Counted from the first letter of the stretch, positions 1-9,330 are shown. The stretch: 64,000 nucleotides of DNA from Candidatus Propionivibrio dominans (GCA_016709335.1 JADJNC010000003.1:124001-188000), one strand, 5' to 3'. Translations and numbers: made by a program. The notes: generated by a model from the letters alone, not told the origin.

Positions 1-501
1 TGCGCGTTGCCCCTGCTTGATGGACCAGGCGTGGCCGAACAGGTGGAAGGGCAGGGCGGCATTGCAATCGATCACTTCGCCATCGATTTTCAGATTGGCC
101 CGGGCCAGCGAAAGACTCTCGGCAATCGCCCTGTCCGCCTTGCCCAGCGGCGCTGCCGCCTGATCCCACAGGGCCGAGAACAAGCCGCTGGAACCACTCG
201 CCACGCGCACGCGAATTTCCTGTTCGAGGCGCAAGACATGCTTCCTGATGCGCTCGCCATCGACGCCCTGGGCAACTCTGTCGAGGATGCCGTCAATCAG
301 GCCGGACAGCGGTTCGACAAAGGTGCCATCCGGCCGCTCTGCGACGAGGACCAGCGGAAAGTCATAACGCAAATGGGTCAGGTCGCGGTAGCCGGCGAAC
401 AGGGCGGGACGCAGACCGAGTCCGTCGAGCGCATCGAGGTGGGTGCTCAGCTTTTTTCCGGTCAGGTAAAAAGCAACATGCGTTTGCAGATCAGCTTCCA
501 T
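1..501 (-). CDS. Hypothetical protein, 3' end cut by window edge
   Basis: An open frame of 167 codons runs from an ATG at 501 to the window edge without a stop, so the C-terminus is missing. The protein starts MEADLQTHVAFYLTGKK and looks soluble, with no signal peptide, membrane segment or cysteine cluster. I do not recognise a family. It lies in the same direction as and downstream of korB, with about 250 bases and a dispersed repeat between them, so it may or may not belong to the kor operon. Codon use and GC resemble the neighbouring genes. A plus-strand frame over the same bases is a shadow. Confidence 0.6.
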   Translation of the reverse strand, partial: MEADLQTHVAFYLTGKKLSTHLDALDGLGLRPALFAGYRDLTHLRYDFPLVLVAERPDGTFVEPLSGLIDGILDRVAQGVDGERIRKHVLRLEQEIRVRVASGSSGLFSALWDQAAAPLGKADRAIAESLSLARANLKIDGEVIDCNAALPFHLFGHAWSIKQGQRA

Positions 502-593
502 AGAAGTGTAGCCATCCCGTTCAATTCGTTTAATCAACTGCCCCGTAGCGCATCTTGTCGATGGTCGAGACCGCGCTTGCTCACCCTTTAGCC

Positions 594-770
594 GTCATTC
601 CGGCGCAAGCCGGAATCCAGTACCTTCTTCCGATATCGATTATTACAATCGGATAAACGGGCTGGACCCCGGCTTGTGCCCCGAAGGAAACACTCCTGGG
701 GTGCGCCGGTGTGACGAGCGTGGACATCAGGCCGTGATGATTTTTTCACAGATTCTCAGACCGTATATTT
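594..770. repeat. Dispersed palindromic repeat, family B copy 1
   Basis: It begins with the small palindrome attccggcgcaagccggaat and continues with a stretch (ccagtacctt, aatcggataaacg, gctggaccccggct, gacgagcgtgga, gatgattttttcac) that recurs at 17019-17155 at clearly high identity. This copy has an extra insertion near 675-705. It overlaps the last bases of korB and fills the gap between korB and the next gene. The hairpins may end or stabilise the korB transcript (inference). Confidence 0.7.
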
Positions 771-1709
771 GTCGAGCTCGGCTTCAAAGCCTTTGCGCAC
801 CGTCTCGGTGGTGCGCAAGACGCCGGTTTGCCGTGTTTCCTCGTAACGGGGAATGTCGCGGTTCTGGTACAGGATGCCCACCGGGATGACGTCTTCGCTG
901 GATGCAATTTCGCGCGCCCGGTTCATATCCAGCGGGTCATGCAGGAGCTGGTTCCTGTACGTTTTGGCGAGTCCGGCGCTCAAGTGCAATGCGTTCTCGT
1001 GGTGCAGCAACTGGATCCTGTCCGGGTCCTGCATCCAGGGGTCAAGCGACTTCGGCAACCATTCCGGGCAGCGTTGCAGGATGCGTACAAAGGAAAGTCC
1101 CTTGTGGTGATACGCCGCCTTGACGATCTCGAAAAGACTTTCAGGAATCCAGTCGACAGCCTGCGCGACGAACGAGGCGTTGGCCACACCGAGCGTCACG
1201 CTCAGCGGGTTCAGGGCATCGAGATAACTCCCGCGCGGCGTGGTGTTGCTCTTGGTGCCGATCGGCGACGTCGGCGAGGCCTGTTTCTTGGTCAGGCCGT
1301 AGATCTGATTGTCGTGCAGAAAAACCGTCAGGTTCATGTTGTAACGGATGGCATGGATCCAGTGGGCGGCACCGATACTGCAACAGTCACCGTCACCGGT
1401 ATTGACGAATACCGTCAGGTCCGGCCGGACCATCTTGACGCCTTCGGCGATCGGCAGCGCCCGCCCGTGGATGCCGTGGAAGCCGTAGGTCTTCATGTAA
1501 TGCGGGAAACGGCTGGAGCAGCCGATACCCGATACGAATACCGTCTTCTCCGGACGCAAACCCTCGTCGCGACACAGCCGCTGGACGGCGGCGAGAATGG
1601 CGTTGTCGCCGCAGTCGGTGCACCAGCGCGGCACGCCGCTCTGGTAGTCTTCCAGTTCGTGTTGCTCGTCATACAGTTCGAGCAGGCAGTCGGTGGCAGA
1701 ACAGTTCAT
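756..1709 (-). CDS. korB: 2-oxoacid (2-oxoglutarate):ferredoxin oxidoreductase, beta subunit
   Basis: A 317-residue protein matching the TPP-binding beta subunit of 2-oxoacid:ferredoxin oxidoreductases. Visible marks are the cluster cysteines WCTDCGDN (about residues 29-36) and GIGCSS (about 61-66), the TPP/Mg motif GDGDCCSIG (about 105-113), and a later cysteine in LQRCPEW. With KorA it would decarboxylate 2-oxoglutarate to succinyl-CoA and CO2 while reducing ferredoxin in the cytoplasm. In Azoarcus evansii and Thauera such an enzyme supplies low-potential electrons for benzoyl-CoA reduction (family knowledge). It follows korA on the same strand after about 190 bases. Substrate choice (2-oxoglutarate versus other 2-oxoacids) is inferred from lineage. 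Confidence 0.88.
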   Translation of the reverse strand: MNCSATDCLLELYDEQHELEDYQSGVPRWCTDCGDNAILAAVQRLCRDEGLRPEKTVFVSGIGCSSRFPHYMKTYGFHGIHGRALPIAEGVKMVRPDLTVFVNTGDGDCCSIGAAHWIHAIRYNMNLTVFLHDNQIYGLTKKQASPTSPIGTKSNTTPRGSYLDALNPLSVTLGVANASFVAQAVDWIPESLFEIVKAAYHHKGLSFVRILQRCPEWLPKSLDPWMQDPDRIQLLHHENALHLSAGLAKTYRNQLLHDPLDMNRAREIASSEDVIPVGILYQNRDIPRYEETRQTGVLRTTETVRKGFEAELDKYTV

Positions 1710-1895
1710 GTTTTTCCCTTACGAGTTAATGAGAAAGTCGCAACAGCGACTCACAAATCTCCCCTCGCCCTCTGGGACAGGGGTCGGGGGGCGAGATTGG
1801 GAATTCGCGGAGCATGCTCCGTGCCAATCGAGCGATTCCGGCTGCCAAGCCGGAATGCGCCCTGCAAGGGAGGGAAACGGGCAGGCCAGGGGCAT

Positions 1896-3809
1896 TCATG
1901 ATGAGAGGGGCGCCGATTCCTTGCCCGTTAGCTTGGCCAGGACAATGCGGCGGATGGTACTTGGCTTGATCGGCTGTCCGCGCACCTCGCTCCAGCAATC
2001 GACATCGATCAGGCAACGCGATCGGAGCAGGGTCGCCAGAGACGAATAGCGACGATTGGATTCGTCGATGATTTCCTCATCCGGGCTGTCGCTCCAGTTG
2101 GTTTCGATGGTCATGACCTTTTTGAAGCGCTGCATGATCTCCTTGATCCCCGGCTGCATCGGCTGCAGGAAGCGCAAGTGAATGGAGGAGACTTTCTTCC
2201 CCTCTGCACGCAGCGATTCGACGGCTTCCTCAATGCCGCCCTTGGTGCTTCCCCAGCCGACGACCAGCAGATCGCCGCTGCCGTCGCCAAACTCGTCGCC
2301 AAACACCTCGGGAGCGGTCAGGGTCTTTTGCAGCGCCGCCAGTTTCAGGCTGCGCGCGCGCAGGCTCTCCTGGTTGATATCCGGATCGTAGGCGACATGG
2401 CTGTCGCGATCATGCGCCAGTCCGGTGACGGTGTGCATGCCGCCCGGCTGGCCGGGAACGAAACGGCGGGCGAGGCCGCTCGTGGCATCCCAGTCGTACG
2501 CACGGGCGCCTTCGGGAACCGGGCTCTGGTCAAAGGGAGGCGCCAGCCACGACTCGTTGAACTGAGGCCGGTTGAAGGGCTGTTGTGACGATGACAGGCT
2601 GGCGTCGGTCAGAACGACGACGACCATGTTGAAGGCTTCGGCGATCTTGCGCGCGGTGATGATCGAGTAAAAGCAGTCCTCGATGGTGGCCGCCGCCATG
2701 ACCACTTTGGGCGCGTCGCCGTGGCTTCCGAAGATGGCGCACATCAGGTCGCCCTGTTCGACTTTGGTCGGCTGGCCGGTGCTCGGGCCGCCGCGCTGGA
2801 CGTTGACCACGACCAGCGGGATTTCCGCCATGACGGCCAGGCCGATGGCTTCCTGCTTCAGCGAATAGCCCGGACCGGAGGTGATGGTGACGGTGCATTT
2901 GCTGGCATACGAAGCACCAATGGCGAAGGCGCAGGCAGCGATTTCATCCTCGGCCTGGTGCACGATACCGCCGACTTGCTCGAAAACTTCGGAAAGATAG
3001 TGCGATGCCGAGGTAGCCGGGGTTATCGGATACATCGAGCACAGTTCCATTCCCGAGGCCATGACACCGAGCGCCAGCGCCGTGTTGCCGTTGGTGACGA
3101 TCTGCGGCCGGGCGGCCGGCGTGGCCGGAATGCAGAAGCTGAAGTCGAGATTGGCCTCACCCCACTGGTGGCCGGCTTCGAGCAGCTTGACATTGGCATC
3201 GATGGTGCTCTGCGCCTTCTTGCCGAAAGTCAGCGCAATCTGATCGCGCGCCATCTGCAATTCGAAACTGTAGAGGTAACAGAGCATGCCCAGGGCAAAC
3301 ATGTTCTTGCCGCGTTTCGGGTCGGCGTTGAGCAACTGGCACTCCTGCTCCATCGGGAACTCGATTACTCGATGACCGGCGGCAAGCAGCCGGTCATGCG
3401 CCTCGATATAGGCCATCGAGACGTTCAGATCCGGGTGCTTGCGCCACAGGCTTTCGAGAAAAATGATGCAGCCCGGCTTCAGTTCGCGAGCACGCACGCG
3501 ACCGAGCAATACCTGCTCGTTGAACGCCACCACCAGATCGGTCTGGTCGCCGCCGTTGGTGACGTAGCCGGAGCCGATACGGATGCGATTGCCGCTGGCG
3601 CCGGCCACGCTGCGTGCCGGTGGGCGAATTTCTGCCGGGATGATTTCGGTCGTCCAGATGCCGTTGCCCATTCTGGCGGCGATCGAACCGAGCGACTGCC
3701 CACAGCGTTGCGCCCCCTCACCGGAATCGCTGATGATCTCGATGATGTGTTCCTTCAGCGTGGTGATCGTCTTGTTGCCAGCCTTGCTGGCGGTTTCAGG
3801 CGCGTTCAT
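1896..3809 (-). CDS. korA: 2-oxoacid (2-oxoglutarate):ferredoxin oxidoreductase, fused gamma-alpha subunit
   Basis: A 637-residue protein with the gamma domain at the N-terminus (about 20-200; GSGEGAQRCGQSLG-like start) fused to the alpha, pyrimidine-binding domain (from about 235; MYPITPATSASHYL), as is usual for this family. A C-terminal transketolase-like domain (about 520-620) carries VVGWGSTKGGIEEAV. It pairs with the beta subunit to form the TPP- and Fe-S-dependent enzyme. The ATG at 3809 gives MNAPETASKAGNK and a typical length. The gap to the upstream GltD-like gene (381 bases) holds two repeats, so transcription may continue from the flavoprotein genes or restart here. Confidence 0.9.
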   Translation of the reverse strand: MNAPETASKAGNKTITTLKEHIIEIISDSGEGAQRCGQSLGSIAARMGNGIWTTEIIPAEIRPPARSVAGASGNRIRIGSGYVTNGGDQTDLVVAFNEQVLLGRVRARELKPGCIIFLESLWRKHPDLNVSMAYIEAHDRLLAAGHRVIEFPMEQECQLLNADPKRGKNMFALGMLCYLYSFELQMARDQIALTFGKKAQSTIDANVKLLEAGHQWGEANLDFSFCIPATPAARPQIVTNGNTALALGVMASGMELCSMYPITPATSASHYLSEVFEQVGGIVHQAEDEIAACAFAIGASYASKCTVTITSGPGYSLKQEAIGLAVMAEIPLVVVNVQRGGPSTGQPTKVEQGDLMCAIFGSHGDAPKVVMAAATIEDCFYSIITARKIAEAFNMVVVVLTDASLSSSQQPFNRPQFNESWLAPPFDQSPVPEGARAYDWDATSGLARRFVPGQPGGMHTVTGLAHDRDSHVAYDPDINQESLRARSLKLAALQKTLTAPEVFGDEFGDGSGDLLVVGWGSTKGGIEEAVESLRAEGKKVSSIHLRFLQPMQPGIKEIMQRFKKVMTIETNWSDSPDEEIIDESNRRYSSLATLLRSRCLIDVDCWSEVRGQPIKPSTIRRIVLAKLTGKESAPLSS

Positions 3810-3865
3810 ATCGGGTTTTCCATAGTCGCATTAAGGCGTGGTTGCTCTAACTCGTTCGTTCACCT

Positions 3866-4036
3866 AAAAAACACAGTTCAGCACGATGTCATTATCGTAA
3901 GCCCTCATCCCCGACCCTTCTCCCGCAGGGAGAAGGGTGCAAACCCCCTCTCCCTGTGGGAGAGGGATGGGGTGAGGGCCAAAGACTGGCCAAACTTGGT
4001 ATTGCGGTTAATCAGTCGCTACCAACTGCGTTTTAT
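3866..4036. repeat. MITE-like repeat, family A copy 1
   Basis: Outer ends resemble an inverted repeat (aaaaacacagttcagc / ccaactgcgtttta). Inside are nested palindromes, cttctcccgcagggagaag and ccctctccctgtgggagagg, framed by gccctcatcccc and ggggtgagggc. Copies with the same plan lie at 7098-7262 (opposite orientation) and 14976-15166. It carries no coding frame, so it is a non-autonomous element or large REP sequence. Confidence 0.75.
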
Positions 4037-4069
4037 AGGTTTATCGATCAACTTTAAATTCAAAAGCTT

Positions 4070-4160
4070 AACCACCAAGACACCAGGATCACCAAGGGGC
4101 ACAAAGTTGTTTTCCTGTTTTTCTTGGTGAAACTTTGTGTCCTTTGTGTCTTGGTGGTGA
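4070..4160. repeat. Inverted repeat with ACCACCAAGACAC ends, copy 1
   Basis: About 91 bases that start with accaccaagacaccagg and end with the complement gtgtcttggtggtg; inner arms (caccaaggggcacaaagtt / aactttgtgtcctttg) also pair, so the whole can fold into one long hairpin. A second copy is at 35307-35403. It lies between korA and the GltD-like gene, beside the family A element. Such CTTGGTG hairpins occur widely in intergenic DNA of many bacteria; their function is unknown to me. Confidence 0.7.
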
Positions 4161-4190
4161 GGTGTTGTCCTGTTCCCGAAAACAAGAAGT

Positions 4191-5684
4191 TCAAGCCACT
4201 CGCACACGAGCGAAATTCCGTTCCCTGGTGTCGATGCCGAACAGTTTTTCGCCGCCACTGGCATAGGGCAGGGCGCTGTCGCGAAGGCCAAGGTAGGCCT
4301 TCATGCTGGCGGCGGCCTTGCGTCCGGCGCCCATCGCCTCGATCACTGTCGCCGCGCCGGTGACGATGTCGCCGCCGGCGAAGACCCCGGCCATTGACGT
4401 GGCAAGACTGTGGTCGGTCTGGATGTAACCCCATTTGTTGAGTTCCAGCTTCGAGGTCTGCCCCATGATCGGGTTGGCATTGGTGCCGATGGCATAGACG
4501 ATCAGATCGGCTTCGAAATCGAATTCGCTGTCGGCGACCTGAACCGGGCGGCGGCGACCCGATTCGTCCGGCTCGCCGAGTTCCATGCGCACACAACGCA
4601 TGCCACGCACATTGCCGTGGCCGTCGTCGAGGACGGCCACCGGATTGGTCAGCCAGTGGTATTCGACCCCTTCCTGTTCGGCATGATGAACTTCTTCGGC
4701 ACGCGCCGGCGCTTCCTTGCGTGAGCGCCGGTAGATGCAGTAAACCTTCTCTGCGCCCAGCCTGAGGCAGACTCGCATGGCATCCATCGCCGTGTTGCCG
4801 GCGCCGACAACGGCGACCCGCTTGCCAATCGGTTGCGGCGTGTCAAAGTTCGGGAATTCCTTGGCGCGCATCAGATTGCAGCGCGTCAATAACTCGTTGG
4901 CCGAAAGGACGCCGTTCAGCGAATCGCCGGGAATCCCGAGCATGGTCGGATAACCGGCGCCGACACCGACGAAGACCGAGTCATAGCCCATCTCTGTAAT
5001 CATCTGCTCGATCGTGAACAGGCGACCGACCAGCGTGTTGCATTCGAACCTGACGCCAAGCTTTCTGAGATTGCCGATTTCGGCGTCGATCACCGCGTTG
5101 GGCAAACGGAAATCGGGAATGCCGTATCGCAACACTCCGCCCGGCTGATGGAAGGCTTCGAATACGGTGACCTCACAACCGGCTTTGGCCATGTCGGCCG
5201 CACAGGCCATCCCGGCCGGGCCGGAGCCAACGATGCCGACCTTGAAGCGGTTCGCTTCGATATACGGAATATTGACCCAGCCTTCCCTGATCGCGGCATC
5301 GCCGACGAAGCGTTCGAGTCGGCCAATGGCCACCGGCTCAAGTGATTCGCCGACGGTGCAAACGCCTTCGCACTGGTTCTCCTGCGGGCAGACGCGACCG
5401 CAGATGGCCGGCAACAAGCTGGTTTCGGTGAGGATGTCATAGGCGCCGCGCAGATCCTTCTCGCCGATCTTGCGGATAAAACCGGGGATGTCGATGCCCA
5501 CCGGGCAACCCGAGACACAGGGCTGGTCGGGACACATCAGGCAACGTTCCGATTCGCGCATGGCATCGTCAGGGTGATAGCCGCAGGCCACTTCTTCGAA
5601 GTTCCTTGAGCGCTCAACCGGATCCTGCTCGCGCATCGGTGTACGTTCCTGCGGAATGGTCCGAATCGTCTTTTTCCTGGCCAT
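4191..5684 (-). CDS. GltD/NfnB-like NAD(P)-binding Fe-S flavoprotein
   Basis: A 497-residue protein of the glutamate synthase small subunit family. The N-terminus has two 4Fe-4S cysteine sets (CLMCPDQPCVSGCP, about residues 48-61; CGRVCPQENQCEGVC, about 94-108). The FAD site is GSGPAGMACA (about 152-161) and the NADPH site is GAGNTAMDAMR (about 296-306); a final FAD contact is AGGDIVTGAATVIEA. No glutamate synthase large subunit is nearby. The neighbours suggest either a KorC-like role, coupling KorAB to NADP as in Azoarcus evansii, or the NfnB half of an NfnAB transhydrogenase with the NfnA-like gene just upstream. Both are inferences from context. Confidence 0.85.
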   Translation of the reverse strand: MARKKTIRTIPQERTPMREQDPVERSRNFEEVACGYHPDDAMRESERCLMCPDQPCVSGCPVGIDIPGFIRKIGEKDLRGAYDILTETSLLPAICGRVCPQENQCEGVCTVGESLEPVAIGRLERFVGDAAIREGWVNIPYIEANRFKVGIVGSGPAGMACAADMAKAGCEVTVFEAFHQPGGVLRYGIPDFRLPNAVIDAEIGNLRKLGVRFECNTLVGRLFTIEQMITEMGYDSVFVGVGAGYPTMLGIPGDSLNGVLSANELLTRCNLMRAKEFPNFDTPQPIGKRVAVVGAGNTAMDAMRVCLRLGAEKVYCIYRRSRKEAPARAEEVHHAEQEGVEYHWLTNPVAVLDDGHGNVRGMRCVRMELGEPDESGRRRPVQVADSEFDFEADLIVYAIGTNANPIMGQTSKLELNKWGYIQTDHSLATSMAGVFAGGDIVTGAATVIEAMGAGRKAAASMKAYLGLRDSALPYASGGEKLFGIDTRERNFARVRVA

Positions 5685-5788
5685 GAATTTCTACCGTTTA
5701 ATGCGCAAGTTGCGTAATTGGCTCACACAACTTCCTTCTCCCTTTGGGCAAAGGGTTGCGGGGTGAGGGAAACGGGTCTGCCCGTCGG

Positions 5789-6691
5789 CTACGCTGCGGA
5801 CAATGCTTGAACAGGGATCAGTGCTTCAACGCTGCCGGCGATTGACTTGGTCAGATTGCAGCCCTTTTCCCAGTGATCGAGCGCCTGGCGTTCGGTCCTG
5901 GTGTACCGCCGCAGACGCATCATCAGGTCGTCGAAATCAACCTGATGACCGTCAAAATCCGGCCCATCGACGCAGGCAAATTTCACCTGGTCGCCGATCT
6001 TGACCCGGCAACCGCCACACATTCCTGTGCCATCGACCATCACCGGGTTGAGGCTGACCATGGTCTTGATATTGTAGGGACGCGTCGTATCGGCACAGCC
6101 TTTCATCATGATCGGCGGGCCGATGGCCACGACTTCTTCGATATCCGGATGTTTTTCGATCGCCTGCAGGATTCCCGCGGTGACCAGGCCCTTGATGCCG
6201 AGCGAACCGTCGTCGGTACAGACGATCAGTTCATCGCAACAGTCCCTGAATTTCTCGTCCCAGAAGACCAGATCCTTGTTGCGGAAGCCGACCACGCCGA
6301 TGACGTAGGCGCCAGCTTCCTTGTATCCTCGGGCCTGGGGAAAGATTGGCGCGACGCCCAGCCCGCCGCCGACACAAAGCACTTTTCTGGCATGGCTGAT
6401 CGGGCTGGGGACGCCCATGGGGCCGACCAGGGCGTACAGCGATGTTCCAACCAGGCATTCCTGCTGCATCTGCCGCGTGGTCTTGCCAACCGCCTGGATC
6501 ACCAGCGTGATCGTTCCCTTTTCGCCGTCGAAATCGGCAATCGTCAGCGGAATCCGCTCGCCCTGCTCGTTGAGCATGACCATGACGAACTGGCCCGGTT
6601 TCGCCGCCCTGGCCATCATCGGATGGCGTATTTCAAGCAGATAGGTCACCTCGGAGAAATCCTCGCGACTGACAATTTCATAATGGCTCAT
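5789..6691 (-). CDS. NfnA-like FAD/NAD-binding ferredoxin reductase subunit
   Basis: About 300 residues of the dihydroorotate dehydrogenase electron-transfer (PyrK) / sulfide dehydrogenase / NfnA type. Residues 1-95 form the FAD barrel (ERIPLTIADF), followed by an NAD-binding region with GGGLGVAPIFP, and a C-terminal 2Fe-2S motif GTGMCGGCRVKIG plus KFACVDGP. The ATG at 6691 (MSHYEIVSREDF) fits the family start better than the TTG five codons upstream. About 45 residues after the Fe-S motif form a C-terminal extension. It is the first gene of the minus-strand group nfnA-like, gltD-like, korA, korB, which suggests a module moving electrons between NADH, NADPH and ferredoxin. Confidence 0.83.
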   Translation of the reverse strand: MSHYEIVSREDFSEVTYLLEIRHPMMARAAKPGQFVMVMLNEQGERIPLTIADFDGEKGTITLVIQAVGKTTRQMQQECLVGTSLYALVGPMGVPSPISHARKVLCVGGGLGVAPIFPQARGYKEAGAYVIGVVGFRNKDLVFWDEKFRDCCDELIVCTDDGSLGIKGLVTAGILQAIEKHPDIEEVVAIGPPIMMKGCADTTRPYNIKTMVSLNPVMVDGTGMCGGCRVKIGDQVKFACVDGPDFDGHQVDFDDLMMRLRRYTRTERQALDHWEKGCNLTKSIAGSVEALIPVQALSAA

Positions 6692-7097
6692 TTTGCTCGC
6701 TTTCAATATCCGGCTACGTCATTCGGAAAATCGGAACCCATGGTTGCTACTCCCCTGACCGTGAAAAAGGGGATGAAAGTTTTGCGCTTTGTACATAGCA
6801 TTTGCCGTGCCAGAAAAATTTCATATATAAAACAGATAGTTGAATAGCCGGATTCAATCGCCGTGGTGAACGATGCACTTTGCTGAATCATCAAGCCGGG
6901 CGACTGCACCAATGCAGTGCCAAATTTAGCCCAAGTGGCGTGGCAGGTGTTCTTTGCTCAGGGGCTGAGAACAACTGTCGGCAAGCGAATTTACGGGTGC
7001 ACCTTGCCTGTCCTGGCCAGGGAATCCGGGCGGCAATGCGCTACGAGTGACATGACGCCATGAAGGCCCGAATTCAGCCAATCAGATATCATTCTGG

Positions 7098-7262
7098 AAA
7101 CCGTAGTTGAGTGCGACTAATTGGCCACAACACCAAGTTTGGCGAGTGTTTGGCCCTCACCCCACCCTCTCCCACAGGGCGAGGGGGTTTGCACCCTTCT
7201 CCCTGCGGGAGAAGGGCTGGGGATGAGGGCTTACGGTGTGCGATTACGCTCAAATTGCATTA
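7098..7262. repeat. MITE-like repeat, family A copy 2 (inverted)
   Basis: The same nested palindromes as 3866-4036 in reverse orientation: ggccctcaccccaccctctc, then gggtttgcacccttctccc and ctggggatgagggc, with ends ccgtagttgagtgcg and cgctcaaattgca. The remaining upstream stretch from 6692 to 7097 shows no gene; it presumably contains the promoter of the nfnA-like operon. Confidence 0.72.
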
Positions 7263-7273
7263 GCCAGGTAGGA

Positions 7274-7483
7274 TCATTGCTCTGGCCCTGCTGGATCGAA
7301 CGTTTCCAGACGCTCGACGATTGACCACGCATACATCAGGCTACCCTCGTTGAATTCCAGGCTGGTTTCGAGATCGTGCCACCAGGCCGCACCCTGTCTA
7401 TCCTGACCGAGGAATCGCCAGCGGCGCTGTTCACCACTGCACAATTCGATCAGGTAGGTGGCATCGGCTTCTGGCTTGATCAT
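7274..7483 (-). CDS. Small hypothetical protein downstream of prfC
   Basis: A 69-residue open frame starting MIKPEADATYLIELCSG that begins 26 bases after the prfC stop on the same strand, so it may be co-transcribed. The protein is rich in tryptophan and acidic residues (WRFLGQDRQGAAWWHDLE), with no membrane segment, and looks like a small folded domain. I do not recognise a family. Frame composition matches neighbouring coding DNA, and the counter-strand frame is less convincing. Confidence 0.5.
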   Translation of the reverse strand: MIKPEADATYLIELCSGEQRRWRFLGQDRQGAAWWHDLETSLEFNEGSLMYAWSIVERLETFDPAGPEQ

Positions 7484-7509
7484 GATAATGCCCGGTTAGC
7501 TACAGAAAT

Positions 7510-9120
7510 TCAGCCCAGAACCTGCCCGTGCTCGCGTGAGGCGTGGAAGCCGACCTTGCTCCACTTCTCGCTGGTGACATCGAGGTTGTAGCGCGTACTG
7601 GCGAGATAGACGAGGTTGCCATCGACGTCTTTCGCCATGCGGTGCTGCTGTTCGCGCTCGAAGTTGCGGCGTGGTGTTTCATCCGGGAAGGTCAGCCAGC
7701 GCGCGGTGTTGATGTCGGCCGCTTCGAAGAGCGCGTCGACCTTGTATTCGGTTTGCAGGCGCTGGGCGACGACTTCGAATTGCAGCGTACCGACGGCACC
7801 GAGCAGCATGGCGCCGGTAGCGAGGTTTTCGAAAACCTGGATCGCGCCTTCTTCGCCGAGCTCCTGCAAGCCTTTCTGCAGTTGCTTGCTTTTCAGCGGA
7901 TCGCGCAGTCGCGCGACGCGGAAGAGTTCAGGCGAGAAGTAGGGGATGCCCTTGAAAGCGAGCGTTTCGCCTTCGGTCAGCGTATCGCCGATGTGCAACT
8001 GGCCGTGGTTGTGGATGCCAATGATGTCACCGGCGACCGCATCTTCCATCAGCACGCGCTCGTTGGCCATGAAGGTCAGGGCGTTGGCCAGCTTCATTTC
8101 GCGGTTCATGCGCACGTGCCTGACCTTCATCCCCGAGCTGTAGCGGCCCGAGCAGACGCGAAAGAAGGCGATGCGGTCACGGTGCTTGGGGTCCATGTTG
8201 GCCTGGATCTTGAACACGAAGCCGGTGAACGCCGGCTCGGCCGGCTGTACCGTGCGGATCCCGGCGTCGCGCTCCTGCGGCGGTGGCGCCCAGTCGATCA
8301 ATGCGTGCAGGATTTCCTGGACGCCGAAGTTGTTGATACCTGAGCCAAAGAAGACCGGCGATTGCAGGCCGGCGAGAAAATCGACCAGATCGAAGGGGCG
8401 GCTGGCGCTGCGAATGAGATCGACATCGTCGCGCAACTTGCCGACTTCCAGCGGGAACTGCTCGTCGAGCAGCGGGTTGTCGATGCCGTCGATCTGCTCG
8501 GCCTCGGTGATCCGCTCCTCGCCGGGAGCAAAGCGCAGCAGGCTGTCGCTGGGCAGGTGATAGACGCCGCGAAAGGTCTTGCCCATGCCGATCGGCCAGG
8601 TGATCGGCGCGCATTCGATGTTCAGCACCGACTCGATTTCTTCGAGCAGTTCGAAGGGCTCGCGCACTTCGCGGTCGAGCTTGTTGACGAAAGTGATGAT
8701 CGGCGTGTTGCGCATGCGGCAGACGTTGATCAGCTTGATCGTCTGCGCCTCGACCCCTTTCGCGGCGTCGATCACCATCACTGCCGCATCTACGGCGGTC
8801 AGCACGCGGTAGGTGTCTTCTGAAAAATCCTCGTGACCCGGCGTGTCGAGCAGGTTGACGGTATGCTCCAGATACTCGAACTGCATCACCGAACTGGTCA
8901 CCGAAATACCGCGCTGCTTCTCGACCTCCATCCAGTCTGAAGTGGCATGGCGCGCACTTTTACGACTTTTTACGGTGCCCGCGAGCTGGATGGCGCCGCC
9001 GAAAAGCAGCAGCTTTTCGGTCAGTGTCGTCTTGCCCGCGTCCGGGTGCGAGATGATCGCGAAGGTGCGCCGTTGGGCGACATCGCGCAGGATTTCAGGG
9101 GGAAAGGGGCTGCTGCTCAT
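7510..9120 (-). CDS. prfC: Peptide chain release factor 3
   Basis: A 536-residue class II release-factor GTPase that recycles RF1/RF2 from the ribosome after peptide release. The G domain starts near residue 17: G1 [15 protein letters not shown]3 [10 protein letters not shown]4 NKLD. EF-Tu-like domain 2 and the RF3 C-terminal domain follow (QFEVVAQRL, then [10 protein letters not shown]). Length matches the E. coli family (about 529). The ATG at 9120 gives [29 protein letters not shown], the normal N-terminus. It is probably expressed with the small gene behind it. Confidence 0.97.
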   Translation of the reverse strand: MSSSPFPPEILRDVAQRRTFAIISHPDAGKTTLTEKLLLFGGAIQLAGTVKSRKSARHATSDWMEVEKQRGISVTSSVMQFEYLEHTVNLLDTPGHEDFSEDTYRVLTAVDAAVMVIDAAKGVEAQTIKLINVCRMRNTPIITFVNKLDREVREPFELLEEIESVLNIECAPITWPIGMGKTFRGVYHLPSDSLLRFAPGEERITEAEQIDGIDNPLLDEQFPLEVGKLRDDVDLIRSASRPFDLVDFLAGLQSPVFFGSGINNFGVQEILHALIDWAPPPQERDAGIRTVQPAEPAFTGFVFKIQANMDPKHRDRIAFFRVCSGRYSSGMKVRHVRMNREMKLANALTFMANERVLMEDAVAGDIIGIHNHGQLHIGDTLTEGETLAFKGIPYFSPELFRVARLRDPLKSKQLQKGLQELGEEGAIQVFENLATGAMLLGAVGTLQFEVVAQRLQTEYKVDALFEAADINTARWLTFPDETPRRNFEREQQHRMAKDVDGNLVYLASTRYNLDVTSEKWSKVGFHASREHGQVLG

Positions 9121-9230
9121 CAGGGATACTTCCGGCTGAAAAAATTCAAGCGCGAAGTATACCCAAGAAGCTGTCGTTACATCGATTTCGATACTTTGCG
9201 GCTCTGCAGATCCCTTTCTGTCAGGAAACC

Positions 9231-9330
9231 GTCGTCCCGGCGCAAGCCGGGACCCAGTCGGCGCTCTAAAACCTGGATTCTGGCCTCCGCCGGAATGAGC
9301 GCGAAGCCTGGCCCAGGGCCACGATGTGGG
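9231..9330. repeat. Dispersed palindromic repeat, family C copy 1
   Basis: Starts gtcgtcccggcgcaagccgg, continues gacccagt and aaaacctggattctgg, and ends gagcgcgaagcctggcccag followed by ggccacgatgtggg. The same blocks recur at 14063-14188. It lies between the prfC promoter region and the GST fragment. No coding frame is evident. Confidence 0.7.

Noticed and set aside
2721..4130. Long plus-strand open frame (469 codons) opposite korA
   Set aside because: It is a shadow of the high-GC korA gene: low-complexity Arg/Gly/Asp-rich product, no family motifs, while the minus frame has all KorA signatures.
3866..4160. CRISPR array from clustered repeats
   Set aside because: The repeats are single nested palindromes with no regular direct repeat and spacer pattern and no cas genes in the window.
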